This document shows positions 25,286 to 34,741 of a DNA stretch of 44,403 nt, in pieces. Location: assembly GCA_945787125.1 (NCBI GenBank), contig CALZHW010000011.1, positions 1 to 44,403 on the forward strand. Direction: 5' to 3'. The notes below the pieces were generated by a model. The model searched no databases, was not told the DNA's origin, and was given only the letters and a program-made list of their open reading frames with translations. Position 1 is the first letter of the stretch, and every line of letters starts with the position of its first letter. Origin of the DNA: an uncultured Ectothiorhodospiraceae bacterium (GTDB lineage: Bacteria; Pseudomonadota; Gammaproteobacteria; S012-40). A program made the position numbers and the translations under genes.

Positions 25286-26770
25286 TTAGCGTTTTTCTAA
25301 TGACATAATGTTGAGTATTTTTTCCATATCCATGTGTGACTCCATGATATCTGCCAGCCGATTAATCTCAGCTTCTCGTAATTCTGCATAATCGAATGGC
25401 TTTGCTTCAGGTAAACCTGCCCAGCTTAGCAGAGACTGGCACGCAATGGTGGCATCAAACAGCCCATGTGCATAACAACCCATAATCTGGTTATCTGGAC
25501 TGATAGCACCGTCAGTTCGGTCACCTATTTTTAGAACAGGATTTTCCAGCCCTGACCCAGTGGTGAAACCTGCGTGGATTTCATAACCGTTCATCGGTGT
25601 ATTATCCAAGACCAAATGACCACTAATATTTTTCAAGTGTTTATTGGCTTGCAATGTCGTCTCGATATCAAGTAATCCAAAACCCGGCGTATTGCTGATT
25701 GTGCTTTCAATCGCCAATGGATCATAGATGTAATGACCTAACATTTGATAACCGCCGCAAATAGCTAAAACTTTTCCGCCGTAACGCAGATGACGATTGA
25801 TAACATTTTCCCAGCCCTGGGATCTCAACCAGGATAAATCAGCCATGACTGATTTACTGCCTGGTATAATAATTAAATCTGCCGGCGGAATGACTTGATC
25901 AGGTCCAATAAACTGAAAATCAATATCAGGATGTAAACGCAGTGGATCAAAGTCGGTATGATTGCTTATGCGTGGCAATACCGGAACGATAATGCGAAAT
26001 TTATTAAGTTTAGCCTGCGCTAAGCCTGCGGTATTTTCTGTTTCCCGTGACAGTGCATCTTCTGCTTCCAGATGAAAACCATGGATATACGGCAGGACAC
26101 CTAATACGGTTTTTTTTGTTTCATTTTCTAACCAATCCAAGCCGCTTTGTAACAAACTCAGATCGCCACGGAAACGGTTAATCACAAAGCCTTTGACACG
26201 GGATTGTTCGGTCTCACTCAGCAATGCCAAAGTACCTACCAAATGAGCGAAGACGCCGCCACGATCAATATCGGCCACAATAATAACCGGGCAATCAACC
26301 GCTTCTGCAAAACCCATGTTTGCAATATCATTTTCACGTAGATTTATTTCTGCTGGAGAGCCAGCGCCCTCGACGACAATTGCTTCATAGGTTTCACTTA
26401 ATCGAGCATAAGACTCCAGCACCGCATCAAGCGCGACTTTTTTATAATCGTGATAGTCTTTTGCATTTTGCTCGCCAATAGCTTTGCCATGAATAATAAC
26501 TTGTGCATTTTTATCCGAAGTAGGTTTGAGTAAAATTGGATTCATGTCGGTATGTGGTTCCAATCCACAAGCAAGTGCTTGCACCGCTTGCGCGCGGCCT
26601 ATTTCACCACCATCTACGGTAACGGCACTATTTAGCGCCATGTTTTGTGGTTTGAAAGGCGCAACCTGAATTCCTCGGCGCAATAATATTCTACCGAGTC
26701 CTGCGACCAACGTGCTTTTGCCTGCATCTGACGTTGTTCCTTGCACCATTAACGTTGGCGTTTTCGTCAT
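25286..26770 (-). CDS. cobQ: Cobyric acid synthase
   Basis: Glutamine-dependent amidation of adenosylcobyrinic acid a,c-diamide to adenosylcobyric acid. The product is 494 aa, normal length. The N-terminal P-loop-like [20 protein letters not shown] opens the ATP-binding (dethiobiotin-synthetase-like) domain. [13 protein letters not shown] and [11 protein letters not shown] are typical. The class I glutaminase domain has Cys in [10 protein letters not shown] and His in YAHGLFD. I chose ATG 26770, where the family start [11 protein letters not shown] lies; an in-frame start at 26848 would overlap cobO. It is 19 bases after the cobO stop and under the same riboswitch. Confidence 0.95.
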   Translation of the reverse strand: MTKTPTLMVQGTTSDAGKSTLVAGLGRILLRRGIQVAPFKPQNMALNSAVTVDGGEIGRAQAVQALACGLEPHTDMNPILLKPTSDKNAQVIIHGKAIGEQNAKDYHDYKKVALDAVLESYARLSETYEAIVVEGAGSPAEINLRENDIANMGFAEAVDCPVIIVADIDRGGVFAHLVGTLALLSETEQSRVKGFVINRFRGDLSLLQSGLDWLENETKKTVLGVLPYIHGFHLEAEDALSRETENTAGLAQAKLNKFRIIVPVLPRISNHTDFDPLRLHPDIDFQFIGPDQVIPPADLIIIPGSKSVMADLSWLRSQGWENVINRHLRYGGKVLAICGGYQMLGHYIYDPLAIESTISNTPGFGLLDIETTLQANKHLKNISGHLVLDNTPMNGYEIHAGFTTGSGLENPVLKIGDRTDGAISPDNQIMGCYAHGLFDATIACQSLLSWAGLPEAKPFDYAELREAEINRLADIMESHMDMEKILNIMSLEKR

Positions 26771-26789
26771 TGTGTTACCAACGCAGGCA

Positions 26790-27395
26790 TTACAGCTCAA
26801 CCCCTTTTTGCGCGCGTATGCCATTTTGATATGCATGTTTAATCTCACGCATTTCTGTCACAGTATCTGCGATATCAATTAACGCCTGCGGCGCGCCCCG
26901 CCCAGTGACCGCAACATGTTGCATTACTGGACGTTGTTGTAAAATCGCAATAACCTCAGCAAGGGGAATATAGTTGTACTTCAATGCAATATTTAATTCA
27001 TCCAGCACCACTAGATCAACGCTTGTGTCTGTTAAAAAGTGAACAGCTTGCTGCCAGGCTGCTGTTGCGGCAATAGTATCTTGCTCGCTGTTTTGTGTTT
27101 CCCAAGTGAAACCTTCACCCATAACGTGATATTCCACCTCGGGGAAACGACGATAAAACGCTTCTTCACCGGTTGAAAAGGTACCCTTGATAAATTGCAC
27201 AACGCCTACTTTCATTTCGTGACCCAGGGCTCGGGCAACCATGCCGAAAGCCGATGAGCTTTTACCCTTACCGTTACCGGTGTTGATTAGTAATATGCCT
27301 TTATCCTGATTCGCCGCTGCAATTTTTTTATCAATAATTGTTTTTTTGCGCTGCATGCGCGCGCGGTGCCGGCTTTCTTGTTCAGCATTTTTCAT
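26790..27395 (-). CDS. cobO: Cob(I)yrinic acid a,c-diamide adenosyltransferase (CobA/CobO/BtuR type)
   Basis: Transfers the adenosyl group of ATP to reduced corrinoid. The product is 201 aa. The P-loop is [14 protein letters not shown] (about 38-51); [26 protein letters not shown] and [20 protein letters not shown] are diagnostic of this family. The N-terminal helix (1-30) is present. It is the first gene of the left-going B12 operon; the leader contains the cobalamin riboswitch at 27551-27925. In enterobacteria the same protein is called BtuR/CobA. Confidence 0.95.
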   Translation of the reverse strand: MKNAEQESRHRARMQRKKTIIDKKIAAANQDKGILLINTGNGKGKSSSAFGMVARALGHEMKVGVVQFIKGTFSTGEEAFYRRFPEVEYHVMGEGFTWETQNSEQDTIAATAAWQQAVHFLTDTSVDLVVLDELNIALKYNYIPLAEVIAILQQRPVMQHVAVTGRGAPQALIDIADTVTEMREIKHAYQNGIRAQKGVEL

Positions 27396-27550
27396 GATTG
27401 GTGCTTATGTTCCTGTGAGCGAACGGAAATAACAAAGGATGACCTTGGGCCAACATCGGACGAACATGGGATACGAAGAGGAAAAAATGAAATGAAAACA
27501 AATTCACCAGCATTGCCCGCCGCAATGTCAAACCTTACAAAGTATAACTT

Positions 27551-27925
27551 CAGGCCGGTCTCCGGGCTTATGAGTGGATGATTCCTATCATTGCGCCTTC
27601 CCATAACGAGTACAGTGGCGGTTGCAATGACTTAGGAACGTGCATGAAATAAATTACCCATCTTGCATCTCATCTTCAGCCCGTCTTGGCACGTTATTCA
27701 ATCACAAAAGCTCGAAATAGAACGACTATTCCTGCACTTTTGTGATTTCAGAACGTGCCAATACAGACTAAATATGAGCGCCAGATGCCCAATTTGTTTC
27801 ATGCACGTTCCTAAACTCAATTACCGTTGCGGGGGCAGCATTGGAATAATCTCTCACTGAAAGGTGAAAAATGCACCAACTTCCCGTTTAATCCTCTCTC
27901 TTATCTAAGAGAAAGACACCTGAAA
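27551..27925 (-). promoter_or_regulatory. Cobalamin riboswitch upstream of cobO, interrupted by a fold-back element
   Basis: In minus-strand order: GGTGTC and ACGGGAAGTTGGTG at the 5' side, then GCTGCCCCCGCAACGGTAA, then a 183-bp insertion, then CCGCCACTG, ATGGGAAGGCGC and the B12-box region GCCCGGAGACCGGCCT. All conserved blocks of the RF00174-type aptamer are present in order. The insertion lies in the peripheral variable stretch between GCAACGGTAA and CCACTG. Confidence 0.88.
27632..27814. mobile_element. Fold-back (hairpin) element inserted in the riboswitch
   Basis: A 183-bp element with 24-bp terminal inverted repeats differing at one base (TTAGGAACGTGCATGAAA...). The two halves are similar over almost their whole length. 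Near the centre, TTGGCACGTT (27686-27695) pairs with AACGTGCCAA (27752-27761), and AATCACAAAAG with CTTTTGTGATT. There is no coding potential. If GGAACG is the true end, TA flanks both sides, as in IS630/Tc1-type insertion; this is tentative. Confidence 0.8.
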
Positions 27926-28085
27926 CTAAATAATGCTAGCAATATAAGATTAATTATTCTTTGCTGTCAAGAACATAGGAACATTTACTTAAGCGCCCCG
28001 CATTAGCAACAATAAAGCATTTGTTGACTCATGCAGTGCTATTCGTTAAGCTCCGCGTAAAATTTTATTAAACATTACATTTGTG

Positions 28086-28270
28086 TAGGTGCTCCGCTGA
28101 TAACCATCAAACGAGTTAAACGGGAAGCTGGTGAGTTACGACAATTCCAGCACTGCCCCCGCAACGGTAATTGAGTTAGGTTTTACTTGTGCCACTGTGA
28201 AAATGGGAAGGCGTAAAATCAGGGTTGATTAACACTCAACCCAACTCAAGAGTCCGGAGACCGGCCTGCC
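28086..28270 (+). promoter_or_regulatory. Cobalamin riboswitch upstream of the btuB operon
   Basis: Uninterrupted aptamer: AGGTGCTCC at the 5' side, AACGGGAAGCTGGTG, CACTGCCCCCGCAACGGTAA, GCCACTG, ATGGGAAGGCG and the B12-box AGTCCGGAGACCGGCCTGCC. A helper stem GGTTGA...TCAACC lies before the box. The start region of btuB follows closely, so control of translation initiation is plausible. It is back to back with the cobO riboswitch; about 160 bases between them must hold both promoters. Confidence 0.93.
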
Positions 28271-28375
28271 ATACGTATATAACAGTGTATTGCGGTGGGC
28301 GATGCAAATGATATATTTTATATCGTTCCTTCTTTCCCACTGCAATTCCACTTAATTAACTATGCGAGTTGCGGC

Positions 28376-30379
28376 GTGCGATCCCCAGTATTTACTATCA
28401 CATTATTGTTTTTATTAGGCGCTTTTGTGCAACCAAGTGTTGCCAGTAGCCCGCTGGTTATTGACATCAATAATGGTATAGATGCGATCCCTCATGAAAC
28501 GGGTGATGTGGATAAAACAATTACGTCTAGTTTTATTCAAACCGTTGAAGCAGAGAATATTCGTGATTCTCACTTGGGTTTGGCGCAAGTCATTGAAAAT
28601 TACTCAGGCATTAAAATCCGACAATTTGGTGGCCTCGGTAGTCAATCGCTAGTATCCATCCGCGGCAAATCAGCCGATCAAGTGATGATTTATCTGGACG
28701 GTATGTTACTCAACAATGCGTCCGGTGGCAGTGTTGATTTAAGTCAAATCCCTATCGATCAAATTGTTCGCATTGAAGTTTATAAAGATATTATTCCTAT
28801 AGAATTTAGCGAAGCATCCAATGGGGGCGTGATTAATATTATTACCCGTCGGACAAAAAAAACCAATACCACGCGTATTTCTGTAGGTGCAGGCATGTTC
28901 AAGACACATAAGCTAACGTTTGCTGCTACACAAAGCATGAAAAAATGGCAGTATGTTGCGTCTGGTACGTATCTAAAGTCGAATAATAATTATAAATTTA
29001 CTTTTGAGAATGGTACGCCCGAAAGTCCGGACGATCACGAAGTTCAAAATAGACAGAACAATCAACTATCGCAGTACAACTTAATTGCTAAAGCTAAACA
29101 TTCTATCACTGAGCAACGAACGTTGCAGTTTGCAGCAGAATTTTTTAATAAAAATAAGCATATTCCATCGCTACGTAACAGAACTGACACACACACCTAC
29201 GTGGAAAACAACGATAAACATTTTTATGCCAATTACATCGATAGGCAACTGGGTAGCAAGAACCTAGAACTAAACCTAAATGCTAAAGCAAGCCTAAAAA
29301 GTCAACGTTATGACGATAGTGAACGTCAAATAGGCTTGGTGAAAATGCTTATTGATCAAAACATTAAAACTTTTTCAGGCAAAGGCTATGTAAAATATCG
29401 GGGCAATACATTCGATCTCGTAAGCAACAATACCCTGCGTTATGAAACACTCAACCTTGATGATTTTTATAACTCGAAAAACTCAAAAGATAATAAGCGA
29501 ATGACTTTCTCTAGTGGTTTGCAAGCTTATTTCTATTTAAATAATAAGAAATTAATTGTTTCACCGGCCGTTCGTTATTTTATTTCACAGGATAACTATT
29601 CAGGTTATTCTTTGTTTGAGGATGATACTAAAATAGACCTTAGTCAACGTTACTCCACATTAGCCCCGCAGTTTGGTCTACGTTATCAACTTACTACTGA
29701 AGCAACGTTAAAATTTAACGCCGGGCAATATTATAGACTGCCGAATTATATCGAATTGTTTGGTATAAGTGGTTATCTGGGTTCAAACGAAAGTTTGTTG
29801 CCAGAAAAAGGCATAAATATGGATGCAGGTTTTGAGTATTTGAACTATCTAAAAGGCAATAGATTCACACAACTCAACTGGGATTTTAGTGTTTTTCACT
29901 CCTGGATTGAAAATGAAATTAACTATTCATTTAATTCACAAGGTATTGGAAAACCATCCAATAATTATGAATCAACAATTAGCGGCATTGAAAATAACAT
30001 CACACTTGAAATGTTTTATGACATTGATGTTGTTTCTCAAACAACATTATTATTGCCGCTCAACAAAAGTGACCCTGGCAACACTAAGATACTCGGTGGC
30101 CGATCAATTTGGTCGCAAACAACTCGATTGGTGCTTAATCATAATCAATGGCAGCTGTTTTTCGAGCATGTTTGGGAATCACCTTATTATTATGATAATG
30201 AAGAACGTCTGCCAGGCAAAGAAAAGTCGGTTTTTAACAGTGGTTTTAACGCTAACACTAAAAAGCTAGCATTTAGTCTTAGCTTAAATAATATCTTCAG
30301 TCATCAGAATAAAGATTACTTTACTCAGCCATCACCTGAGCTGTCAATTTTTTTTACTGCCAGTTTAAAATTATCATAA
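28376..30379 (+). CDS. btuB: TonB-dependent outer-membrane cobalamin receptor
   Basis: Outer-membrane barrel for corrinoid uptake. The plug domain is clear: VIENYSGIKIRQFGGLGSQS, LVSIRGKSADQVMIYLDGML and EASNGGVINIITRR. Then a 22-strand-type barrel follows with the C-terminus IFFTASLKLS. GTG 28376 gives a standard signal peptide (RSPVFTITLLFLLGAFVQPSVA) and 668 aa. An upstream in-frame GTG at 28295 would add 27 residues before it, so the start is uncertain. Riboswitch control, and the btuC-btuD-btuF genes downstream, make cobalamin the likely ligand. Confidence 0.9.
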   Translation: MRSPVFTITLLFLLGAFVQPSVASSPLVIDINNGIDAIPHETGDVDKTITSSFIQTVEAENIRDSHLGLAQVIENYSGIKIRQFGGLGSQSLVSIRGKSADQVMIYLDGMLLNNASGGSVDLSQIPIDQIVRIEVYKDIIPIEFSEASNGGVINIITRRTKKTNTTRISVGAGMFKTHKLTFAATQSMKKWQYVASGTYLKSNNNYKFTFENGTPESPDDHEVQNRQNNQLSQYNLIAKAKHSITEQRTLQFAAEFFNKNKHIPSLRNRTDTHTYVENNDKHFYANYIDRQLGSKNLELNLNAKASLKSQRYDDSERQIGLVKMLIDQNIKTFSGKGYVKYRGNTFDLVSNNTLRYETLNLDDFYNSKNSKDNKRMTFSSGLQAYFYLNNKKLIVSPAVRYFISQDNYSGYSLFEDDTKIDLSQRYSTLAPQFGLRYQLTTEATLKFNAGQYYRLPNYIELFGISGYLGSNESLLPEKGINMDAGFEYLNYLKGNRFTQLNWDFSVFHSWIENEINYSFNSQGIGKPSNNYESTISGIENNITLEMFYDIDVVSQTTLLLPLNKSDPGNTKILGGRSIWSQTTRLVLNHNQWQLFFEHVWESPYYYDNEERLPGKEKSVFNSGFNANTKKLAFSLSLNNIFSHQNKDYFTQPSPELSIFFTASLKLS

Positions 30380-30409
30380 AACACTTTGCTACTATTCAAA
30401 AGGAAAAAT

Positions 30410-31603
30410 ATGAAACTCTTTAATCATTCTAAAAATAATATAAAACGACTCAGACAGATAACGATGCTCGCAGGAGCAGCCGTATTGTTAAACGGTTGCC
30501 TTCATCCTTCAGAAGACAATGCCGTAACTCCATCAGTGCATTACGCCGTAATATCCACTCAGGCATCTGATAATCAATCTGGCGACATTAGTATCATTTC
30601 ACTGGAGGACTTTAGCGCCGATAACACAAATTATGGTGGGCTTTCTGATACTGTAATTTCGACCCATGAAGACGTATTTTATCGCATAGGTCGTCTTAAT
30701 CAAGACAATGTGAGTAAATTTCAGATTGATGCTCCTGATTCACGAATTTGGCAACATAATGTCAATGATGCTTCAGAAGAAGGCAATAGCAATCCTTACA
30801 AACTGGTAGCAAAAGACAAAAATAGCGGTTACTTGATTCGTTATGGAAGTCCAAAAATTTGGGTTGTTAATCTTAATACGAGTAATTTAGGAGAATTTAA
30901 AATTGGTGAAATTGACTTAGGTCACTACGCACTTGATGACGGAATACCTGAAGCAGCAGATGCGCTGCTTATTGATGATAAACTTTATGTTCTGATGCAA
31001 AATCTGGATAGAAACAATGGTTGGATACCAGGAGACGCGTATGTCGCTATTTTTGATATCCGTGATAATTCAGAAATCGCAACAAATTCGAACGACAGTA
31101 CACCAAAAGGCATTCGGTTGATTGTAACAAATCCATCAAAAATGAAATATCTTGCTAGCAACAACATGCTATATGTTGCAGCGACGGGTGCTTACTTTCC
31201 TTCGGATTACACGGGTGGCATCGAGTCAATCAATTTGACAAACTATAATACAGAAATCGTGGTAGACGATGGTGATATCGAGGAACATCCCTACGGTCAA
31301 ATCAACAATATTGCGATACTCAATAGCACGCGCGGTTACTTTGTTGGCTCTAAAGCATGGAAAGATGATGCACTCTATCACTTTAACCCAAGCACTGGAA
31401 TCGTAAATCCAGTTCCACTAGAAAGTAATAACGATATCGAGGATATCGAAATTGGTCCATTGGGCAATCTCTGGATGACGGACCGCGATGCTTCTGGTAT
31501 CAAGATATTTGATACCGTTGACAATAGTATAGCTGAAGAATTGATCTCTACGGACTTAGTACCTTATGATATAGAGTTTATTTCTGTCAAACAAAGCGAT
31601 TAG
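30410..31603 (+). CDS. Lipoprotein with predicted beta-propeller in the B12 uptake operon
   Basis: A 397-aa exported lipoprotein. The signal and lipobox end at VLLNGC (about 26-31). The rest is a series of beta-rich repeats (AVISTQASDNQSGDISIISL, LVAKDKNSGYLIRYGS, KIWVVNLNTSNLGEF, LYVAATGAYFPSDYTGGIES, LGNLWMTDRDASGIKIFDT) typical of YncE/DUF5074-like propellers. It sits between btuB and btuC under a B12 riboswitch. In Bacteroides, the BtuG surface lipoproteins that pass B12 to BtuB are also propellers. A similar role here is inference from context and fold, not from recognised identity. AAAGGA precedes ATG 30410; an in-frame start at 30386 is less supported. Confidence 0.72.
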   Translation: MKLFNHSKNNIKRLRQITMLAGAAVLLNGCLHPSEDNAVTPSVHYAVISTQASDNQSGDISIISLEDFSADNTNYGGLSDTVISTHEDVFYRIGRLNQDNVSKFQIDAPDSRIWQHNVNDASEEGNSNPYKLVAKDKNSGYLIRYGSPKIWVVNLNTSNLGEFKIGEIDLGHYALDDGIPEAADALLIDDKLYVLMQNLDRNNGWIPGDAYVAIFDIRDNSEIATNSNDSTPKGIRLIVTNPSKMKYLASNNMLYVAATGAYFPSDYTGGIESINLTNYNTEIVVDDGDIEEHPYGQINNIAILNSTRGYFVGSKAWKDDALYHFNPSTGIVNPVPLESNNDIEDIEIGPLGNLWMTDRDASGIKIFDTVDNSIAEELISTDLVPYDIEFISVKQSD

Positions 31604-31619
31604 GTTCAAGAGCTTTTCT

Positions 31620-32606
31620 TTGATTATTAAGACCCAGTTTTATAATCACTTCACTCTGCTCGCCGGACTGCTGCTGCTATCCGGTCTGAGTATTATTTTG
31701 TCAATTTTTGTGGGTAGTGCATCACTGTCAATCGCTGATGTATTTGATGTTTTGCTGGGTGATGCAACACCATTACACCAAGCGTTGATTTATGATTTAC
31801 GTTTACCCCGCGCATTTGTTGCATTTGCCACCGGCGCGATGCTCTCCATTGCCGGTGTGCTCATGCAAGCGCTATTGCGAAATCCGTTGGCCGATCCTTA
31901 TGTGCTCGGCGTTTCCGGCGGCGCTTCATTCGCTGCATTGCTCGCAATGTTATTTGGCTTAGGCACAATAGCTATTACCGGCAGTGCTTTTCTAGGTGCC
32001 CTGCTTTCTATATTTACTGTTTTCCTGCTCGCGCAAGGCAAAGGTGGATGGACAATCTCACGATTGTTATTAACCGGTGTTGTCATGGCGGCAGGCTGGG
32101 GAGCAATGATCAGTTTTGTTTTGGTTATTACGCCACCCGATCAAATATACAGTATGTTATTTTGGTTAATGGGGGATTTAAGCTTCAGTAGGCCGTTGTT
32201 ACCGGGTTTAATTATCCTGGTGATAGGTCTTTTGCTCACCTTGCCACTGTGTCGACAGCTCAATGTCTTGATATGGGGCGATGCACAAGCCAGTAGTTTA
32301 GGCATTAATACGCAACGTTTGCGCATAACTATATTTTTTCTCGCTTCATTACTGACTGCTGGTGCAGTATCGCTTGCGGGTGGCGTAGGGTTTGTCGGAT
32401 TGGTTGTACCACATTTCATGCGTTTACTGGTAGGTAATGATCATCGTATCCTGGTTCCCGCCAGCGCACTTGCTGGAGCGATTTTACTGATCGTTGCGGA
32501 TATGGTGGCGCGTACAGCATTTGCCCCTCAACAAATTCCCGTCGGCGTTATAACGGCTTTTATTGGCGTACCGATGTTTTTGTATTTGTTACGACGGAGT
32601 ACCTAG
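31620..32606 (+). CDS. btuC: Cobalamin ABC transporter permease (FecCD family)
   Basis: Inner-membrane permease for corrinoid import, 328 aa with about ten helices. FecCD/BtuC family marks are LRLPRAFVAFATGAMLSIAG, MQALLRNPLADPYVLGVSGG, LAGGVGFVGLVVPHFMRLLV and the C-terminal FAPQQIPVGVITAFIGVPMF. The start is TTG at 31620, with only a weak purine-rich site. The stop is one base before btuD. Assignment to B12 rather than iron rests on the riboswitch and the neighbours. Confidence 0.88.
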   Translation: MIIKTQFYNHFTLLAGLLLLSGLSIILSIFVGSASLSIADVFDVLLGDATPLHQALIYDLRLPRAFVAFATGAMLSIAGVLMQALLRNPLADPYVLGVSGGASFAALLAMLFGLGTIAITGSAFLGALLSIFTVFLLAQGKGGWTISRLLLTGVVMAAGWGAMISFVLVITPPDQIYSMLFWLMGDLSFSRPLLPGLIILVIGLLLTLPLCRQLNVLIWGDAQASSLGINTQRLRITIFFLASLLTAGAVSLAGGVGFVGLVVPHFMRLLVGNDHRILVPASALAGAILLIVADMVARTAFAPQQIPVGVITAFIGVPMFLYLLRRST

Positions 32607-32607
32607 C

Positions 32608-33378
32608 ATGTCAATTCAGCTCAATCGATTGACCCTAAGTATTGGCAATAAAAAAATCTGTGACGATTTGACGGTTGAGTTTAATCCTGGAGAATTCTGG
32701 GCGATTCTGGGCATTAATGGCGTTGGCAAATCCACCTTGTTGCACCGCATGATAGCCGTATCTACGGCGATGTCAGATGAAATTATTATAGATGACAAAT
32801 CTTTGTTTAATTATCGTCAACATCGGAAGCTGCTTGCAACTAAAGTTGGGCTTTTATTGCAGGAATATGAATATAATTTCCCCTGCTCTGTATTGGAAGC
32901 AACATTGATCGGTCGGCATCCTTATCTTTCCCAGTGGCAATGGGAAAGCAATGAAGATATTAAAATCGCTGAAGACGCGCTCAAGCAAACTGATTTGTTA
33001 GATTTGAAAGATCGACAAGTTAACACATTGTCCGGTGGTGAAAAGCGACGCCTCAATCTGGCAACCCTATTAACGCAAGATCCTCTATATTACTTATTGG
33101 ATGAACCGACCAATCACCTCGACTTAAAAGCGCAAATAAACACATTGAATTCACTTAAAAAATTGATCAATGATAACAACAAAGCTGGCATCATGGTTAT
33201 TCATGATGCTAACCTGGCGAATCGTTATTGCGATAATGTGCTGATGTTGTTTGGAGATGGTGAATGGGCGGCCGGTTCCGCTGCGAGCCTGATCAATACC
33301 GCGAATCTTGAGAGACTATATGGCTGCACCATTGAAAAGCTTTCCAATGAACATCATACGATTTACATACCGGGTTAA
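32608..33378 (+). CDS. btuD: Cobalamin ABC transporter ATP-binding protein
   Basis: ATPase of the BtuCD-type importer, 256 aa. The Walker A is GINGVGKST, the Q-loop lies in LLLQEYEYNFP, the ABC signature is LSGGEKRRLNLA, the Walker B is YYLLDEPTNHLDL and the switch His is in VIHDANLANRY. The ATG is chosen because GGAG lies eight bases upstream and the btuC stop is one base before it. It overlaps no gene; btuF begins just after its stop. Confidence 0.9.
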   Translation: MSIQLNRLTLSIGNKKICDDLTVEFNPGEFWAILGINGVGKSTLLHRMIAVSTAMSDEIIIDDKSLFNYRQHRKLLATKVGLLLQEYEYNFPCSVLEATLIGRHPYLSQWQWESNEDIKIAEDALKQTDLLDLKDRQVNTLSGGEKRRLNLATLLTQDPLYYLLDEPTNHLDLKAQINTLNSLKKLINDNNKAGIMVIHDANLANRYCDNVLMLFGDGEWAAGSAASLINTANLERLYGCTIEKLSNEHHTIYIPG

Positions 33379-33382
33379 AACT

Positions 33383-34294
33383 ATGCTTGTCTCTTATTCA
33401 TTGACTTTGCTCAGTAAAAGCCTCATATGGTTAGGGATAGTCGTACTAAGCATATTCACCCCCTATTCCTATGCCGAGATATCGGTAGTCGATGATACTG
33501 GCGCAATTGTCTCACTGAAACAACCTGCACAACGTATTATCAGTTTGTCGCCGAGTTTAACTGAATTAACGTTCGCTGCCGGCGGACAATATTTATTGAA
33601 AAGTGTGGTAAATTACAGTGATTACCCACCAGCGGCAATAAAAATACCCCAAGTGGGTAATCATAATGCCATAGATATTGAACGCTTAGTGTCTTTGAAT
33701 CCAGATCTGGTACTGGTCTGGAAAAGTGGTAATCCACCTCTGCAAATCAGTAAAATACAACAGCTTGGCATTCCTATATTTACCAGCGAGCCTGATGAAT
33801 TTGACGATATCCCTTCCACTATTTTACGCTTAGGGACTTTAATGAATACGGAAGTCACTGCAAGGAAGAATGCTGAAGACTTCCGCCAAAAATTAGAAAA
33901 CTTAAAAAAACGCTTCCCTCAAACTAGCGCGAGTAAAAAAAGTGTTTTTATTCAAATCTGGGATCAACCGTTAATGACGATTAGTGGTCGTCATCTCATT
34001 TCAAAAATTGTTGAGCAATGCAACGGTGAAAATATTTTCCATGATGCAACACCGCTGAGCTTGACCGTAGATATAGAGACCGTTTTGCAACTTGATCCTG
34101 ATGTGATATTGGCGACCAAAAAAGCGGAGCCCGGTGAAAGCTGGTTGAATCGGTGGAACCAATGGGGATTTCTTTCCGCAGTAAAAAACCAAAGACTTTA
34201 TCGAGTTAATCCTGATGAAGTCGTAAGGCATACGCCACGCATAATTGAAGGCATTGAAAACGTTTGCGAAGTTTTACACTCGGTATCGGAATAA
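33383..34294 (+). CDS. btuF: Cobalamin periplasmic binding protein
   Basis: Class III substrate-binding protein that delivers corrinoid to BtuCD. From ATG 33383 it is 303 aa with a signal peptide ending near PYSYA-E. Core motifs are RIISLSPSLTELTFAAGG, VGNHNAIDIERLVSLNPDLV, WKSGNPPLQISKIQQLGIPI and the C-terminal domain with VDIETVLQLDPDVILA. Two further in-frame starts (33347 and 33308) overlap btuD and place extra residues before the signal. It is last in the riboswitch operon. Confidence 0.87.
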   Translation: MLVSYSLTLLSKSLIWLGIVVLSIFTPYSYAEISVVDDTGAIVSLKQPAQRIISLSPSLTELTFAAGGQYLLKSVVNYSDYPPAAIKIPQVGNHNAIDIERLVSLNPDLVLVWKSGNPPLQISKIQQLGIPIFTSEPDEFDDIPSTILRLGTLMNTEVTARKNAEDFRQKLENLKKRFPQTSASKKSVFIQIWDQPLMTISGRHLISKIVEQCNGENIFHDATPLSLTVDIETVLQLDPDVILATKKAEPGESWLNRWNQWGFLSAVKNQRLYRVNPDEVVRHTPRIIEGIENVCEVLHSVSE

Positions 34295-34346
34295 TTCAAT
34301 TCTAACAGATTGTCATAACTCACAATTGACGTTCAAAGCCACCGTT

Positions 34347-34470
34347 GGGTGCGTTTTACGCACCATAAATCTCTGGGTTATCCGGGAATACTATTATCTG
34401 CTTGTCTATCAGCTGGCTCTGATTTTTTGGGGCGTTTGCAGATCCCGCTGGTGCGTAAAACGCACCCTAC
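34347..34470. repeat. Dispersed repeat B, full copy
   Basis: The ends are complementary: GGGTGCGTTTTACGCACC at 34347 and GGTGCGTAAAACGCACCC ending at 34467. The centre has ATAAATCTCTGGGTTATCC and CTATCAGCTGGCTCTGATTT. The copy at 40797-40922 shares this layout. AACTCACAATTG, similar to the tip of repeat A, lies just before it at 34318. Confidence 0.75.
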
Positions 34471-34513
34471 AGGGCGACATGAGGTAGGATGGAGGTTTGG
34501 ATTCATCTTTGTA

Positions 34514-34741
34514 TCATGCGGCGATAGAACTGCGGCTCATCGCTTTATTATTTTCTAGGTGAAAAATTCGATCATCATCCAGCATCAGAATTTGTGGACG
34601 CAATACTTGAAGGGTCTCCTTTAGTGCAGACATACTACTATTTTCAATGATTATCACCTCATAACCGCTATTCTTTAAACCCGTCTGCAAGTATGCTGTA
34701 TGTTCTGTTCCATCGTTTACCAACACAACTCTTTGTTTCAT
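34514..34741 (-). CDS. Truncated NasT-like receiver protein
   Basis: A 75-aa product starting MKQRVVLVNDGTEHTAYLQT, with a receiver-like beginning (VVLVND, SGYEVIIIEN, PQILMLDDD), then a non-receiver tail and stop. It resembles the first 55-60 residues of the ANTAR protein at 18230 (KILLVNEE, AGYSVQQEIN). The rest of the receiver and the ANTAR domain are absent. A strong GAGGAAGGGAAA site precedes ATG 34741, so it may still be translated. Repeat B begins 44 bases past the stop, so truncation by repeat insertion or rearrangement is possible. Confidence 0.6.
   Translation of the reverse strand: MKQRVVLVNDGTEHTAYLQTGLKNSGYEVIIIENSSMSALKETLQVLRPQILMLDDDRIFHLENNKAMSRSSIAA

Noticed and set aside
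27392-27860. Small frames on both strands (27392-27604 minus, 27663-27860 plus, 27366-27581 plus) in the cobO leader
   Set aside because: They overlap the riboswitch and the fold-back element, whose RNA or DNA structure explains the sequence.
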